This document shows, piece by piece, positions 1 to 7,531 of a DNA stretch of 8,067 bases. The notes below the pieces were generated by a model. That model was not told where the DNA came from. It made no database searches and worked only from the letters and a program-made list of their open reading frames with translations. Both the position numbers and the translations under genes were made by a program. The DNA is from an uncultured bacterium (GTDB lineage: Bacteria; Verrucomicrobiota; Kiritimatiellia; RFP12; UBA1067). The stretch lies in contig CACYEO010000065.1 in assembly GCA_902773475.1 (NCBI GenBank), positions 1 through 8,067 on the forward strand, written 5' to 3'. Every line of letters begins with the position of its first letter. Position 1 is the stretch's first letter.

Positions 1-2
1 AT

Positions 3-311
3 GTCGCCAAAACGATGGCTTCCGACGCGATGTGCGACGCGCTTGACGCCGTTCCGGCCGGCAAGCGCCCGTACGCGAAAGGCGTGAAGTGCGAAAACCC
101 GCGCGCGACGGAGCGCGGCGGAGAAACGCGGGTGGTTTCGATGCTCGCGGCGAAAACCGGATGGAGGGCGCCGCTCGAACTTCACATGGCGAAATCCGAA
201 AACGGTTGGATCGTGACAGGCCCCGAAAGCTCTCTCAAGACGCTTCTGTCGGTCCCGTCCGACCCCGACGGCCGCGAAGAAGAGACGGAAGAGGAGCCCG
301 ACGCGGACTGA
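3..311 (+). CDS. C-terminal fragment of an unidentified protein (5' end outside window)
   Basis: The reading frame is open from the left edge (first full codon at position 3) to a TGA at 309-311, giving 102 visible residues. The ATGs at 15 and 30 have no ribosome binding site before them, so the true start probably lies upstream of the window. The visible part has a lysine- and glycine-rich stretch, then an alternating segment (GGETRVVSMLAAKTGW followed by APLELHMAKSENGWIVTGPE) that reads like the last beta strands of a small NTF2-like or DUF4878-type domain, ending in Trp-Ile-Val. A strongly acidic tail follows (EEETEEEPDAD). The domain idea rests only on the strand pattern and is weak. No membrane segment or catalytic motif is seen. 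The gene converges on the flippase gene, with 19 bp between the two stops. Function unknown. Confidence 0.6.
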   Translation, partial: VAKTMASDAMCDALDAVPAGKRPYAKGVKCENPRATERGGETRVVSMLAAKTGWRAPLELHMAKSENGWIVTGPESSLKTLLSVPSDPDGREEETEEEPDAD

Positions 312-330
312 ACGCCCGCGCGCGGCGGCG

Positions 331-1857
331 TCAGCCGCGGCGGCGAGAGGAAACCGCGGCCTTCAGTTCCTTCCCGAAGAGCGCGAGCATGACGACGGAC
401 GCGACCGCGGCGGCGACCGCGCCTTTCACGACGAACCCGGCGCGCCCGGGCGACGGCGCAAACGAGGCCGCCTGCCACGACGCCGCAGCAAGCGCGACGG
501 CAAGCAGCGCGAACGCGCCCTGCATCCGCCAGTAGCGCACCGCCTCCCTGCGCGTGAAGAACCGCGTGAACACTACATGCGCCTCCCAGGGAATCTGGAT
601 GAACACGTAGGAAAGGATCGTGGATAGTATCACGCCGTCGAGCTTGTACTCGTCGGGCAGATACAGCACGAACGATATGTTCATCGCGAGATTCGCAAAT
701 GCGCCGGCGACAGGCTTCCATCTGTCCTCGCGCCAGAGCCCGGCGGCCCCCTTGAACGTAAGCAGCGTCTGGCGCGACTGGTTCACGCAGAAGTAGACCG
801 TCATCAGGAACGGCGTGGCCGCATGGCGCACGAGCGCGGGATCGCCTTTCGCCCACATCTCGATGAAAGGCTGGTACGCGGCGAACATCACTGCGGCGCA
901 CCACGCCACCGTGACGAGCGACAGGCGCGTCGCCTTCATGAACAGCTCGAAATTCCTCTCTTTCGATTCGGTGTATATCCTGTTCCCGAACCCGCCGGCC
1001 ATCGACGCGTATACCATCGCCACGAGGCCCGCCACCGTAGACGCCACGTAGTAGTAGTTGCCGTACACCGCCACGGCCGCAAGCCCCAGAAAAGCCGAAA
1101 TCACCGTGTTGTCGGTCGAGTACGACACGACCGTGCCGACCTTGTGCAGGAATATGCTTTTGACGTCCGACACCACCTTGCGCCGCTTGCCGGGATCGAG
1201 CGCGCCGCGCGGCTCCACTCTGGGGAACAGGCGCTTCGATTCGCGCAGTATCACAAGGTTCGCCGCGCTTGTGAAAAATATCGTCGTCACCACGTACCAG
1301 TAGTAGTTGCGGGTGAGCAGAAGGACCAGAAACACCGCCACGTACTGGACGACCGTCGCCGTGGAATGCACGTTCATCGACACGTCGTTGCGCTGGTACG
1401 CGCTCAGCACCGGCCCGCGGTAGGCGAACATGAAATAACTCAACGAGGTGTTGGCGAGGTGCAGAAGGAACAGGACATGTATGTCCACGTCCGGCGGAAC
1501 ATCCCCTTTGATCAGAGTTCTTATGAACGGCAGCAGGCACAGCCCGACAGCGAACACGAAAGCGCCGACGCACCGGTACACGGTTCTGTAGAACGCGAGA
1601 TATGCGCAGACGAGATCGTTGTCGTCGTCCGCTATCGGCTTGTACATCGAAGAGACTATCGCCTGGCTGAATCCGAGTTCGGCGAGCGAAAGCATTCCGA
1701 TCACGGACGTGAAAAGCCCGTTCAATCCGAGATACTCTTTCCCGAGAAGCCACAGGAACATCGTCCTGTTCACAAACGGGAAGAGCATTTTTATGCCGCT
1801 GTTCACGGCCGACGCAACCATGTTGCGTTTGGTGTTTTTCGCAAAATCGAGTTTCAT
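331..1857 (-). CDS. Wzx-type polysaccharide/oligosaccharide flippase (MATE/MOP superfamily)
   Basis: A 508-residue integral membrane protein with roughly 12-14 hydrophobic segments, the usual size for O-antigen or capsule flippases. Such proteins move lipid-linked sugar units across the inner membrane. The N-terminal pattern is typical of the family: KNTKRNMVAS (7-16), LGKEYLGLNGLFTSV (38-52), then LSLAELGFSQAIVSSMYKPIADDD (56-79). A mid-protein signature, HKVGTVVSYSTDNTVISAFLG (238-258), precedes AVYGNYYYV (263-271). AGLWREDRWKP (372-382) is another family-like stretch. The basic C-terminus (SSRRRG) should be cytoplasmic. It is last in the cluster, 31 bp after rlmB. The start is odd: the only purine-rich AGGA abuts the ATG with no spacer, and there is no in-frame ATG, GTG or TTG in the short gap, so translation may depend on coupling to rlmB. 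No glycosyltransferase or polymerase genes are nearby, so the substrate cannot be named. Confidence 0.88.
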   Translation of the reverse strand: MKLDFAKNTKRNMVASAVNSGIKMLFPFVNRTMFLWLLGKEYLGLNGLFTSVIGMLSLAELGFSQAIVSSMYKPIADDDNDLVCAYLAFYRTVYRCVGAFVFAVGLCLLPFIRTLIKGDVPPDVDIHVLFLLHLANTSLSYFMFAYRGPVLSAYQRNDVSMNVHSTATVVQYVAVFLVLLLTRNYYWYVVTTIFFTSAANLVILRESKRLFPRVEPRGALDPGKRRKVVSDVKSIFLHKVGTVVSYSTDNTVISAFLGLAAVAVYGNYYYVASTVAGLVAMVYASMAGGFGNRIYTESKERNFELFMKATRLSLVTVAWCAAVMFAAYQPFIEMWAKGDPALVRHAATPFLMTVYFCVNQSRQTLLTFKGAAGLWREDRWKPVAGAFANLAMNISFVLYLPDEYKLDGVILSTILSYVFIQIPWEAHVVFTRFFTRREAVRYWRMQGAFALLAVALAAASWQAASFAPSPGRAGFVVKGAVAAAVASVVMLALFGKELKAAVSSRRRG

Positions 1858-1888
1858 TCCTGTCGTGCCGGCCGCGGCGCGGACGGTC

Positions 1889-2716
1889 TCATCTGCCGGC
1901 GCTGCGGCGCTGGCGGACTATTTCATACATGGCTATCGCGGCGGCGACGGAGGCGTTGAGCGATTCCACCGCGCCGAGCATCGGCAGGCGCGCCACGAAA
2001 TCGCACGTGCGGCGCGCAAGGCGCGAAAGCCCGTCGCCCTCCGCGCCTACCACAAGCCCCGCCGCGCCGGTGTAGTCCACGGCGTCGTAGTCGCGCGCGT
2101 CGTCGCCGAAATCAAGGCCCGTAAGCCACACGCCGGCCTTCTTGAGGTCTTCCATCGCGCGCACTATGTTCACGACTCGCGCCACGCGCAGCGTTTCGGA
2201 GGCGCCCGCGGACGCCCGCACCGCGGCGGGCGTCACGCCGCACGCGCGGTCTTCCGCGACGATCACACCGGTCGCGCCCGCCGCATTCGCCGTGCGCAGT
2301 ATCGTCCCCACGTTCTGAGGATCGGTGAGATGGTCGAGCACCACGAACAGCGCGGACGGATTGTCGCGCGCTTCTTCGAGAAGATCGGCGAACGGCGCAT
2401 ACGCGAACGGCGACACGCGGACGGCCGCGCCCTGGTGGTGTCCGCCCCGGCAGAGACGGTCGAGCCGGTCGCGCTCGAGCGCGCGCACCGGAACTTCGCG
2501 CGCGCGCGCAAGCGCGCGCAGCTCCGCGATGTCGTCCGACTCTCCCGGCGCGCGCGGCGGAAGGACGAGTTCGTAGATTGTGCGCGATCCCGCGCGCAGC
2601 ACTTCCGCGACCGGGCGGCGGCCGTATATCCATTCGCCTTCACGCGCATTCTGCGTCTGGCGCGCTTCAGCGTTTTCCCCGCCGTCGCGCGGGCCCTTGT
2701 AGAGATTCTTGGCCAT
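1889..2716 (-). CDS. rlmB: SpoU/TrmH-family 23S rRNA 2'-O-ribose methyltransferase, RlmB-like
   Basis: A 275-residue SPOUT methyltransferase. RlmB uses S-adenosylmethionine to methylate the 2'-OH of G2251 in the 23S rRNA P-loop. After a charged N-terminal tail of about 28 residues comes the small substrate-binding domain (about 29-105), with the IYGRRPVAEVL start (30-40) and HHQGAAVRVSPF (93-104); the HQG is characteristic of this group. The catalytic SPOUT domain follows. Motif 1 is DPQNVGTILRTANAAG (132-147), with Asn135 and the presumed catalytic Arg141. Motif 2 is VVGAEGDGLS (222-231), with Glu226. Motif 3 is LPMLGAVESLNASVAAAIAMYE (244-265), forming the knotted cofactor site. Length and domain order fit RlmB. 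The closely related TrmH or TsnR type is less likely because of the N-terminal domain, but the exact target nucleotide cannot be proven. It starts 3 bp after the preceding gene and has the best ribosome binding site in the window. Confidence 0.9.
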   Translation of the reverse strand: MAKNLYKGPRDGGENAEARQTQNAREGEWIYGRRPVAEVLRAGSRTIYELVLPPRAPGESDDIAELRALARAREVPVRALERDRLDRLCRGGHHQGAAVRVSPFAYAPFADLLEEARDNPSALFVVLDHLTDPQNVGTILRTANAAGATGVIVAEDRACGVTPAAVRASAGASETLRVARVVNIVRAMEDLKKAGVWLTGLDFGDDARDYDAVDYTGAAGLVVGAEGDGLSRLARRTCDFVARLPMLGAVESLNASVAAAIAMYEIVRQRRSAGR

Positions 2717-2719
2717 GTG

Positions 2720-4438
2720 TCAGTCCTCCTTGCCGCCCGCGCGCCGCGGCGCGCCGTTCGCGGATCTCATGTGGATTTCCTCGCCGTACGGGAAATCCCC
2801 GGCCTTGTAGCCTAAAACGTCCGGGCGCGACAGCGCGTAGTTTTTCGTGTACCCCAGCGAAATCCACGGACACTCGGACCGCAGGATCTCCTGGGCCCGG
2901 AGCCACGCGCGGCGGCGCACCGCGGGATCGCGCGCCGCCGTCGCCTCTTCGTACGCGGCGTCGAACTCCGGATTCGAGAAATTGCAGCGGTTGGGTCCGG
3001 GGGAGGCGTTCTTGCCGTAAAACAGCATAAGGAAATTCTCCACGTCGGGATAGTCGCCGACCCATATCATCGTGAACATCTGGTTGCGCCGTTCGGAGTT
3101 CGCCTTCAGGAAAGCGGTCCATGTCATGTAGTTTGGCTCGAGCTTCACCCCGATCTTGCTGCAGAAGTCCGCGAGCAGTTCCGCATTCTGCCTTGCGTCC
3201 TGCGACGTGCTGAGCGCCAGCGTCAGTTCCAGCCTCTTGCCGGTCTTGGGGTCGATTCCGCCGGGATAGCCGGCCTCTTCGAGCAGCCGCTTCGCTTTGC
3301 CGATATCGAACCGCCACGGCGACGGAGTGTCGAGCCGGTCTTCCGCCACGCACGCGGGGACGGGGCCGTTCGCCTCGGTAACGCGGTTGTTCTGCACCGT
3401 GCGCCAGCGTTCGAAATCGAACGCGCACGTCAGCGCGCGGCGCAGCGCCCTGTTCTTCCCCACGACCGGATCGTCCATGTTGAAAGCGATGTAGCACGTT
3501 TCCATCGCGGTGTTCGAATGCAGCGCGATGCCCGCCTCTTCAAGTTCCGGGGCGATGCCGCCGTCCGGTTCGATCACCGCGTCCCAGTTGTCATTCGAAA
3601 TCTTGCCGAGGAAATTTATTTCGCCTTTCAGGAAGAGCAGCCACTGCGTGACTGCGTCGGCCACCGCAAGATACTCTATGCGGTCGAACGGGCGTCCTTC
3701 CTCTTCCGTCACCGGAGTGCCGTCCGGATGCAGTGACGCGGCGGAGCCGTCACTCCATCCGCGCCATTCAGGATTGCGCCGGAAGGACATTCTGTGGTTG
3801 CGCTGCCAGAGGTCAAGCGAATACGGGCCGGACGGCACGGGATGGGACTCGAAGTCCGCGCCGTATTTCTCCACGGCCTCGCGCGGCACCACGCCGGTGT
3901 ACTGCATCGTCATGAGCCATAGAAAATGGTGAAGCGGGCGCTTCAGCAGTATCTTGAACTCCTTTTCGCCCACAGCCCTCACATCCGCAATGTCGGCGGC
4001 GACCCAGCGTCCGGGCGAGCCGTTGGCCGGATCCGCAAGGCGTTTGAGGGTGTATGCCGCGTCCTCCGCAGTTATTTCGCGTCCGCGCGGCCTGCCGTCC
4101 GGCCCGGTTCCGAAGCACGGATCCGGCGCGAAACGCGACCACGGACGTATCTTGAAGCGGTATTCGAGGCCGTCGGGCGAAACTTCCGGCATATCGCACA
4201 GCGCGGGACGCACTTTGTACGGACGCGCGTAGTAGTCCACGCAAAGCACCGGTTCGTACAGAAGCTGCGCCACCCGCGCCGCGTAGCTCGACGTGCAGCG
4301 TATCGGATCGGTGGAGGCGACGGCCTCCATCGGCTTGCGCAATACGCGCTCGTCCGTCCGCGCCGGCGGATCTCCGGCGCAGCCGGAGACGGCGAACGCC
4401 GCCGCGAGCATGCATGCGAAGTGCGCGAAGCGTTTCAT
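2720..4438 (-). CDS. ABC transporter substrate-binding lipoprotein, family 5 (OppA/DppA-like)
   Basis: A 572-residue extracytoplasmic solute-binding protein of the SBP_bac_5 family, whose members capture oligopeptides, dipeptides, nickel or other solutes for ABC importers. The N-terminus is a lipoprotein signal: MKRF, a hydrophobic run, then lipobox VSGC (17-20) with Cys20 as the expected lipidated residue. Family hallmarks are YEPVLCVD (61-68), LEYRFKIRP (91-99), ITAEDAAYTLKRLADP (122-137), VPSGPYSLDLWQRN (201-214) in the usual GTGPY position, RALRRALTCAFDFERW (330-345) and the late WVGDYPDVENFLMLFYG (459-475). Length is normal for OppA-type proteins. The start ATG follows a weak AGGA (4444-4447) overlapping the valS stop, 5 nt upstream. 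No permease or ATPase gene lies in the window, so it is an orphan binding protein between valS and rlmB. The ligand cannot be deduced; peptides are the default guess. Confidence 0.9.
   Translation of the reverse strand: MKRFAHFACMLAAAFAVSGCAGDPPARTDERVLRKPMEAVASTDPIRCTSSYAARVAQLLYEPVLCVDYYARPYKVRPALCDMPEVSPDGLEYRFKIRPWSRFAPDPCFGTGPDGRPRGREITAEDAAYTLKRLADPANGSPGRWVAADIADVRAVGEKEFKILLKRPLHHFLWLMTMQYTGVVPREAVEKYGADFESHPVPSGPYSLDLWQRNHRMSFRRNPEWRGWSDGSAASLHPDGTPVTEEEGRPFDRIEYLAVADAVTQWLLFLKGEINFLGKISNDNWDAVIEPDGGIAPELEEAGIALHSNTAMETCYIAFNMDDPVVGKNRALRRALTCAFDFERWRTVQNNRVTEANGPVPACVAEDRLDTPSPWRFDIGKAKRLLEEAGYPGGIDPKTGKRLELTLALSTSQDARQNAELLADFCSKIGVKLEPNYMTWTAFLKANSERRNQMFTMIWVGDYPDVENFLMLFYGKNASPGPNRCNFSNPEFDAAYEEATAARDPAVRRRAWLRAQEILRSECPWISLGYTKNYALSRPDVLGYKAGDFPYGEEIHMRSANGAPRRAGGKED
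2725..2730 (-). promoter_or_regulatory. Strong Shine-Dalgarno AGGAGG for rlmB
   Basis: A perfect AGGAGG on the minus strand ends 8 nt before the rlmB ATG (2714-2716) and lies inside the last codons of the solute-binding protein gene. It fixes the rlmB start and is the strongest ribosome binding site in the window. With only 3 bp between the two genes, a ribosome finishing the upstream gene covers this site, so translational coupling is plausible. Confidence 0.8.
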
Positions 4439-4445
4439 CCGCGTC

Positions 4446-7208
4446 CTACGCGAAGAGTTTCGCGAGTTTTTCGAGTTTCGCGATCTGCGCCGAGAGTTCC
4501 GTCTCCTTCCGGCGCTGGTCGTCGACGATCGCAGCCGGGGCGTGTGCCGTGAAGTTATCGTTCGCGAGCTTCGCGCGCACGCCTTTCAGAAAACCGCGCG
4601 CCTTTTCAAGCTCCGCGGTCACGCGCTTCAGTTCCGCGGCCTTGTCCACGAGACCGTCGAGCGGCATGTATATCGTGCCGAGCTTCACGAGAGTGCCGGG
4701 CATGGCGAGTTCGCCGCCTCCGCACGACACGGCGATCGACTCCGCGCGCAACGCGGACTTCAGCGAACCTTCGTCCGCGCGCAGACGCTCCGCCGCGGCT
4801 TCGTCCGCCGCCGCGATTTCGAACGCGACCGCCCTGGACGGCGGCACGCGGTATTCGGCGCGGAGGGCGCGCCCGGCGGTGATCATCTCGCGCTTGGCTT
4901 CCACATACGCGAACGCGTCTTCCGAAAGCTTCCAGGCGGCTTTCTCCGCTTCGCCGGAAGCGCGCGGGAACGGCGCGCGCATTATGGATTCGGCGGCGGA
5001 AAGGTAGCCCAGTTTGTGGGCGATCTCTTCCGTCACGAACGGCATGTACGGGTGGAGCAGACGCAGCGCGCGCCAGTAGACGGACGCGAGGACGGACAGA
5101 ACGGTGCGCGAGCGGGCGGCGTCTCCGGCGTTGAACACGTCCTTCGCGTATTCGACGTACCAGTCGCAGATCTGCGTCCAGAAGAAATCGTACACCGCAA
5201 GGGCGCCGTCCTGGATGCGGTAGCGGGAAAGATGCGCGTCCATCGCCTCGCATGCGCGGTCCGCCGCCATCAGGAGGTGGCGGTCGTCGGCGGAAAGCGC
5301 GGGATCGGGGCCGAGCGCCTCCGCAAGCGCGGAATCCGCGCGGAAGGCGCGGAAGGAAAAGCCTTCGGACTTCCCGGCGTTCATTTCCATGAAGCGCGCG
5401 GCGTTCCATATCTTCGTGGCGAAGTTGCGCCCGATTTCGAATTTCTCCTTGTTCACCTTCGTGTCGCAGTCGAGCGACGTTATCAGCGCCATGGAGAAAC
5501 GCAGAGCGTCTGCGGAATAAGCCTCGACGAGTTCGAGCGGATCGAGCGAGTTGCCTTTGGATTTCGACATCTTCGAGCCGTCCGCCGCGCGCACTATTCC
5601 GTGGATCACTATATTCTTGAACGGCGGCCTGCCCATGAAATGCATGCCCGCCATCATCATGCGCGCCACCCAGAAGAATATGATGTCCTGCGCGGTCACG
5701 AGGTCGCATGTGGGATAGTAGTACTCCAGATCCTTCGTCTTTTCGGGCCAGCCGAGCGTGGAGAACGGCCACAGCCACGACGAAAACCACGTATCGAGCA
5801 CGTCAGGATCCTGTTCGAGGGCTTCCATCTGAAGAGCGGGATTCCCCGTGGCCTTGCGCGCCTTTTCAAGCGCGGCCTCGGGAGTCTCCGCGACGAACAT
5901 CCTGCCGTCGTCCGCGCCGCCCGGATTTTTCAGCATGTAGGCCGGAATGCGGTGGCCCCACCACAGCTGGCGGGAGATGCACCAGTCCTGGATGTTTTCC
6001 ATCCAGTTGAAATACACTTTCGACCAGCGCTCCGGAACGAAACGCGTCTCTCCGGATTTTACCGCTTCGATCGCGGGCTTCGCGAGAGGCGCCATTTTCA
6101 CGAACCACTGTTTGGACAGCCGCGATTCCACCGTCTCGTGGCAGCGGTAGCAATGCCCCACCTGGTTGTCTATCTCCTCGATATGGTCGAGATATCCGCC
6201 CGCCTCGAGATCGGCCACGATCGCCTTGCGGCATTCCCAGCGGTCCATGCCGCAATACTTCGCGCCGGCGAGTTCGTTCATGTGCGCATCGTCGGTCATG
6301 ATGTTTATCTCGGCCAGGCCGTGGCGCTTGCCCACAAGGAAGTCGTTGGGGTCGTGGGCCGGCGTTATCTTCACGATGCCAGTGCCGAACTCGCGGTCTA
6401 CGTAGTCGTCGCTTATGACGGGGATTTCACGCCCGGCCAGAGGCAGGATCACGGTCTTGCCGACAAGATGCGCATAGCGGTCGTCTTTCGGATTCACCGC
6501 GACCGCGGTGTCGCCGGGCAGGGTCTCGGGACGGGTCGTCGCCACCATCACATAGTCTTTGTACGATTCTCCCGCCACGCCTTTGGCGCTGCCTGCGACA
6601 GGGTAGCGCACATACCAGAATCCCCCGTGGTTGGGCTCGTGCTCGACCTCGTCGTTGGCGAGGGCAGTTCCGCAGCGCGGGCACCAGTTGACGATGTAGT
6701 TGCCCTTGTATACGAGACCTTCATCGTAAAGCTGGGTAAAGACCCTTGCCACCGCCCTCGAGCATCCTTCGTCGAAAGTGAACCGTTCGCGGCTCCAGTC
6801 GGTGGAATTGCCGAGTTTGCGCTGCTGGTGCACTATGGTGCCGCCGTACTGCTTTTTCCACTCCCACACGCGCTCCACGAATTTTTCGCGTCCGAGATCC
6901 TGCCGCCGCTTGCCCTCCTTGCGGAGAGCCTTTTCGACCACATTCTGCGTGGCTATGCCCGCATGGTCGGTTCCGGGAATCCACAAGGTGTTGTCGCCGC
7001 GCATTCTGTGCCAGCGCACCAGAACGTCCTGGATCGTCTGGTTCAAAGCGTGGCCCATGTGCAGTATGCCTGTCACGTTCGGCGGCGGTATCACCACCGA
7101 GTACGGTTTCCCGCCGTCGTCGGGGGAGGCTCCGAAGAATCCGTTGTTTTCCCAGAAAGGGTACCATTGGGCCTCTGCGGCCTTTGCGTCGTATCTTTTG
7201 TCCATCAT
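4446..7208 (-). CDS. valS: Valyl-tRNA synthetase
   Basis: A 920-residue class I aminoacyl-tRNA synthetase that charges tRNA-Val with valine in the cytoplasm. The N-terminus (AAEAQWYPFWENNGFF) leads into PPPNVTGILHMGHALNQT (41-58) with the HIGH motif as HMGH (50-53). GTDHAGIATQ (79-88) is the usual ValRS/IleRS/LeuRS stretch. Two Cys pairs, WCPRCG (175-180) and HCYRCH (352-357), could bind zinc. The editing domain contains TTRPETLPGDTAVAVNP (224-240) and GTGIVKITPAHDPNDF (275-290), where Lys280, Thr282, Asp286 and Asp289 occupy positions used in ValRS editing. The KMSKS loop is intact (546-550). An anticodon-binding region follows, and residues about 852-918 form the charged C-terminal coiled-coil arm characteristic of ValRS. 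The start is the first of two adjacent ATGs, with AGGA 8 nt upstream (7217-7220) and an in-frame TAA at 7269-7271. It is first in the cluster. Confidence 0.98.
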   Translation of the reverse strand: MMDKRYDAKAAEAQWYPFWENNGFFGASPDDGGKPYSVVIPPPNVTGILHMGHALNQTIQDVLVRWHRMRGDNTLWIPGTDHAGIATQNVVEKALRKEGKRRQDLGREKFVERVWEWKKQYGGTIVHQQRKLGNSTDWSRERFTFDEGCSRAVARVFTQLYDEGLVYKGNYIVNWCPRCGTALANDEVEHEPNHGGFWYVRYPVAGSAKGVAGESYKDYVMVATTRPETLPGDTAVAVNPKDDRYAHLVGKTVILPLAGREIPVISDDYVDREFGTGIVKITPAHDPNDFLVGKRHGLAEINIMTDDAHMNELAGAKYCGMDRWECRKAIVADLEAGGYLDHIEEIDNQVGHCYRCHETVESRLSKQWFVKMAPLAKPAIEAVKSGETRFVPERWSKVYFNWMENIQDWCISRQLWWGHRIPAYMLKNPGGADDGRMFVAETPEAALEKARKATGNPALQMEALEQDPDVLDTWFSSWLWPFSTLGWPEKTKDLEYYYPTCDLVTAQDIIFFWVARMMMAGMHFMGRPPFKNIVIHGIVRAADGSKMSKSKGNSLDPLELVEAYSADALRFSMALITSLDCDTKVNKEKFEIGRNFATKIWNAARFMEMNAGKSEGFSFRAFRADSALAEALGPDPALSADDRHLLMAADRACEAMDAHLSRYRIQDGALAVYDFFWTQICDWYVEYAKDVFNAGDAARSRTVLSVLASVYWRALRLLHPYMPFVTEEIAHKLGYLSAAESIMRAPFPRASGEAEKAAWKLSEDAFAYVEAKREMITAGRALRAEYRVPPSRAVAFEIAAADEAAAERLRADEGSLKSALRAESIAVSCGGGELAMPGTLVKLGTIYMPLDGLVDKAAELKRVTAELEKARGFLKGVRAKLANDNFTAHAPAAIVDDQRRKETELSAQIAKLEKLAKLFA

Positions 7209-7265
7209 GTCGCTGATCCTGGATGCGGCCTCGCGCGCCTTCGCGCGGCCTTGCGTGAAGTCTTG

Positions 7266-7294
7266 ATTTTACCATAAAACCGCCTTGCGGTCAC
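7266..7294 (-). promoter_or_regulatory. Candidate sigma70-type promoter for the valS operon (extended -10)
   Basis: Reading the minus strand, a -35-like GTGACC (7289-7294, 4 of 6 matches to TTGACA) is followed by a 17-bp spacer and TAAAAT (7266-7271, 5 of 6 matches to TATAAT). TG at 7273-7274 makes this an extended -10 (TGGTAAAAT). Transcription would start near 7259, giving a leader of about 50 nt before the valS ATG, too short for a T-box or comparable riboswitch. The AT-rich -10 stands out against GC-rich surroundings. The promoter assignment is by pattern only. Confidence 0.6.
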
Positions 7295-7359
7295 TTCCGC
7301 AACCGCGCGCAGGCGGCTTTCGGGCGCATCTGTGTTTTTCACCCGGGCGGTTTGAGATT

Positions 7360-7431
7360 GGAAACAACCGGAACAACTGGAAAAAACAACGAGCGCGCAC
7401 CAAAGGAAAGTTGCTTCAAACAGTTGTTTCC
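7360..7431. repeat. GGAAACAAC-type repeats upstream of the valS promoter
   Basis: Three direct near-copies lie on the plus strand: GGAAACAAC (7360-7368), GGAACAAC (7370-7377) and GGAAAAAACAAC (7379-7390). An inverted copy, GTTGTTTCC, lies at 7423-7431; extended to CAGTTGTTTCC (7421-7431) it is complementary to the GGAAACAAC core. A looser GGAAAGTTG is at 7405-7413. They sit 65-140 bp upstream of the candidate valS promoter. They could be regulator binding sites or repeat remnants; nothing in the sequence decides this. Confidence 0.4.
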
Positions 7432-7478
7432 CATAATCAAAAAGCCAGACAGTGAACTACGCAGATGCACGCGGGCAA

Positions 7479-7520
7479 CCGTTAGTCGATAGCAGGCAGC
7501 TGATAGCGGTCAGCCGGCGG
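7479..7520 (+). repeat. Degenerate heptamer tandem array (consensus YNGDYAG)
   Basis: Six consecutive 7-bp units can be laid end to end without gaps, including CCGTTAG, TCGATAG, CTGATAG and CGGTCAG. Position 3 is G and position 7 is G in all six, position 5 is always a pyrimidine, and position 6 is A in five. The last unit, CCGGCGG (7514-7520), is the most diverged. The regular 7-bp spacing with variable sequence is unlike simple slippage of an exact repeat. It lies directly left of the nested palindrome. Confidence 0.55.
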
Positions 7521-7531
7521 TGCGGGGCGCA

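Noticed and set aside
321..339. 6-bp GC-only hairpin (CGCGGC/GCCGCG) between the convergent gene ends as a bidirectional terminator
   Set aside because: No T-run on either side, it overlaps the flippase stop codon, and such short GC stems are expected by chance here.
182..1753. Minus-strand 523-codon frame overlapping the flippase, and the 378- and 398-codon plus-strand frames at 823-1959 and 1619-2815
   Set aside because: These are out-of-frame or antisense shadows of the flippase and rlmB genes, with Arg-rich, motif-free translations; the overlapped genes have clear family signatures.
7209..7259. T-box or other riboswitch in the valS leader
   Set aside because: The leader from the candidate promoter is only about 50 nt, with no specifier stem, T-box sequence or terminator.
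4293..7277. Very long plus-strand open frame (994 codons) opposite valS
   Set aside because: It is antisense to a fully supported valyl-tRNA synthetase. The translation is rich in Arg, His, Val and Ala with no domain pattern, as expected from the complement of GC-rich codons.
7405..7431. Hairpin GGAAAGTTG...CAGTTGTTTCC as a structured RNA or terminator
   Set aside because: Only five terminal base pairs form before mismatches, so it was kept only as part of the repeat cluster.
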